Positions 63,859 through 64,000 of a DNA stretch of 64,000 bases are shown piece by piece. Source of the stretch: Phytoseiulus persimilis (taxonomy: Eukaryota; Arthropoda; Arachnida; Mesostigmata; Phytoseiidae); assembly GCA_037576195.1 (NCBI GenBank), contig CM075104.1, positions 8,438,775 through 8,502,774 of the forward strand, written 5' to 3'. Position numbers and translations under genes: made by a program. Below the pieces are notes generated by a model that saw only the letters and a program-made list of their open reading frames with translations, made no database searches and was not told where the DNA came from. The stretch's first letter is position 1, and each line of letters starts with the position of its first letter.

Positions 63859-64000
63859 CACATCAGACGCTTGGATCCTTAGCACGGTGGAGGGCTACCG
63901 CATTCCTTTCCTCAACACCCTTAAACAGACCTCACTTCCCCGACCCATCCGGTTCTCGGACGAACACAGCACGGTCATGGACGGGCTGGTCGCTGACCTC
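63859..64000 (+). CDS. DIRS reverse transcriptase N-terminal part (continues beyond window)
   Basis: The frame reads SDAWILSTVEGYRIPFLNTL and then PIRFSDEHSTVMDGLVADL up to the window end. 'W-x-x-I-T-S-D-x-W-I-L-x-x-V-x-G-Y-x-I-x-F' is a hallmark of DIRS-like RTs. The rest of RT, RNase H, tyrosine recombinase and methylase would lie to the right. Confidence 0.75.

Overview
The window is eukaryotic and looks like repeat-rich DNA from an arthropod, most plausibly a chelicerate such as a mite. The grounds are interrupted genes with short GT-AG introns (82 to 112 nt in the two spliced genes I can follow), the first four exons of a FAAH2-type amidase gene, and a mix of Ty3/gypsy, BEL/Pao, copia, DIRS, LINE, hAT, MULE and pogo sequences. 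The taxon is inference; nothing here fixes the species. There is no bacterial operon, rRNA, convincing tRNA or CRISPR.

Layout. 1-2.7 kb: ends of small inverted-repeat elements. 2.70-3.62 kb (minus): 5' half of a FAAH2-like gene. 3.6-7.9 kb: nothing recognisable. 7.95-12.8 kb (minus): decayed gypsy-like element with a BEL/Pao-like Gag, carrying a LINE insertion with a 13-bp target-site duplication (TSD). 13.09-17.42 kb: a fold-back element with 45-bp tandem arrays in both arms, into which a complete LTR element (13133-15961, 290-bp LTRs, GAGG TSD) has inserted. That LTR element has Gag and protease but no RT or integrase; in their place is a SIAH/seven-in-absentia-type ubiquitin ligase sequence. 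17.7-19.45 kb: broken hAT transposase. 19.5-20 kb: LINE and BEL scraps. 20.6-27.7 kb (minus): one LINE split by a 4.9-kb MULE (8-bp TSD), which itself contains a pogo-like fragment. 29.2-31.95 kb: long-TIR element with an orphan conserved ORF. 32.6-37.1 kb: orphan ORFs, the last one split by a 2.0-kb hAT element. 37.2-41.5 kb: the most gene-like stretch (a spliced secreted Cys-rich peptide, a coiled-coil protein, a single-pass membrane protein). 41.9-44 kb (minus): copia fragment. 44.1-49.5 kb (minus): gypsy element carrying a MITE. 49.9-51.45 kb: hAT element. 52.5-53.1 kb: MITE. 55.1-55.6 kb: Ulp1/SENP-like pseudogene. 56.7-64 kb: a DIRS element split by a young but defective gypsy element (57579-63858) with an additional zinc-knuckle ORF.

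Most of the window is therefore nested transposition, and several insertions can be ordered in time because removing them with one TSD copy restores the interrupted frame. Two things stand out: the LTR element that has acquired a SIAH-type E3 ligase, and a set of four elements (one with a MULE transposase, three short) that share 8-9 bp TSDs and terminal inverted repeats built from short iterated motifs. All family assignments were made by eye from translated sequence; no database search was run.
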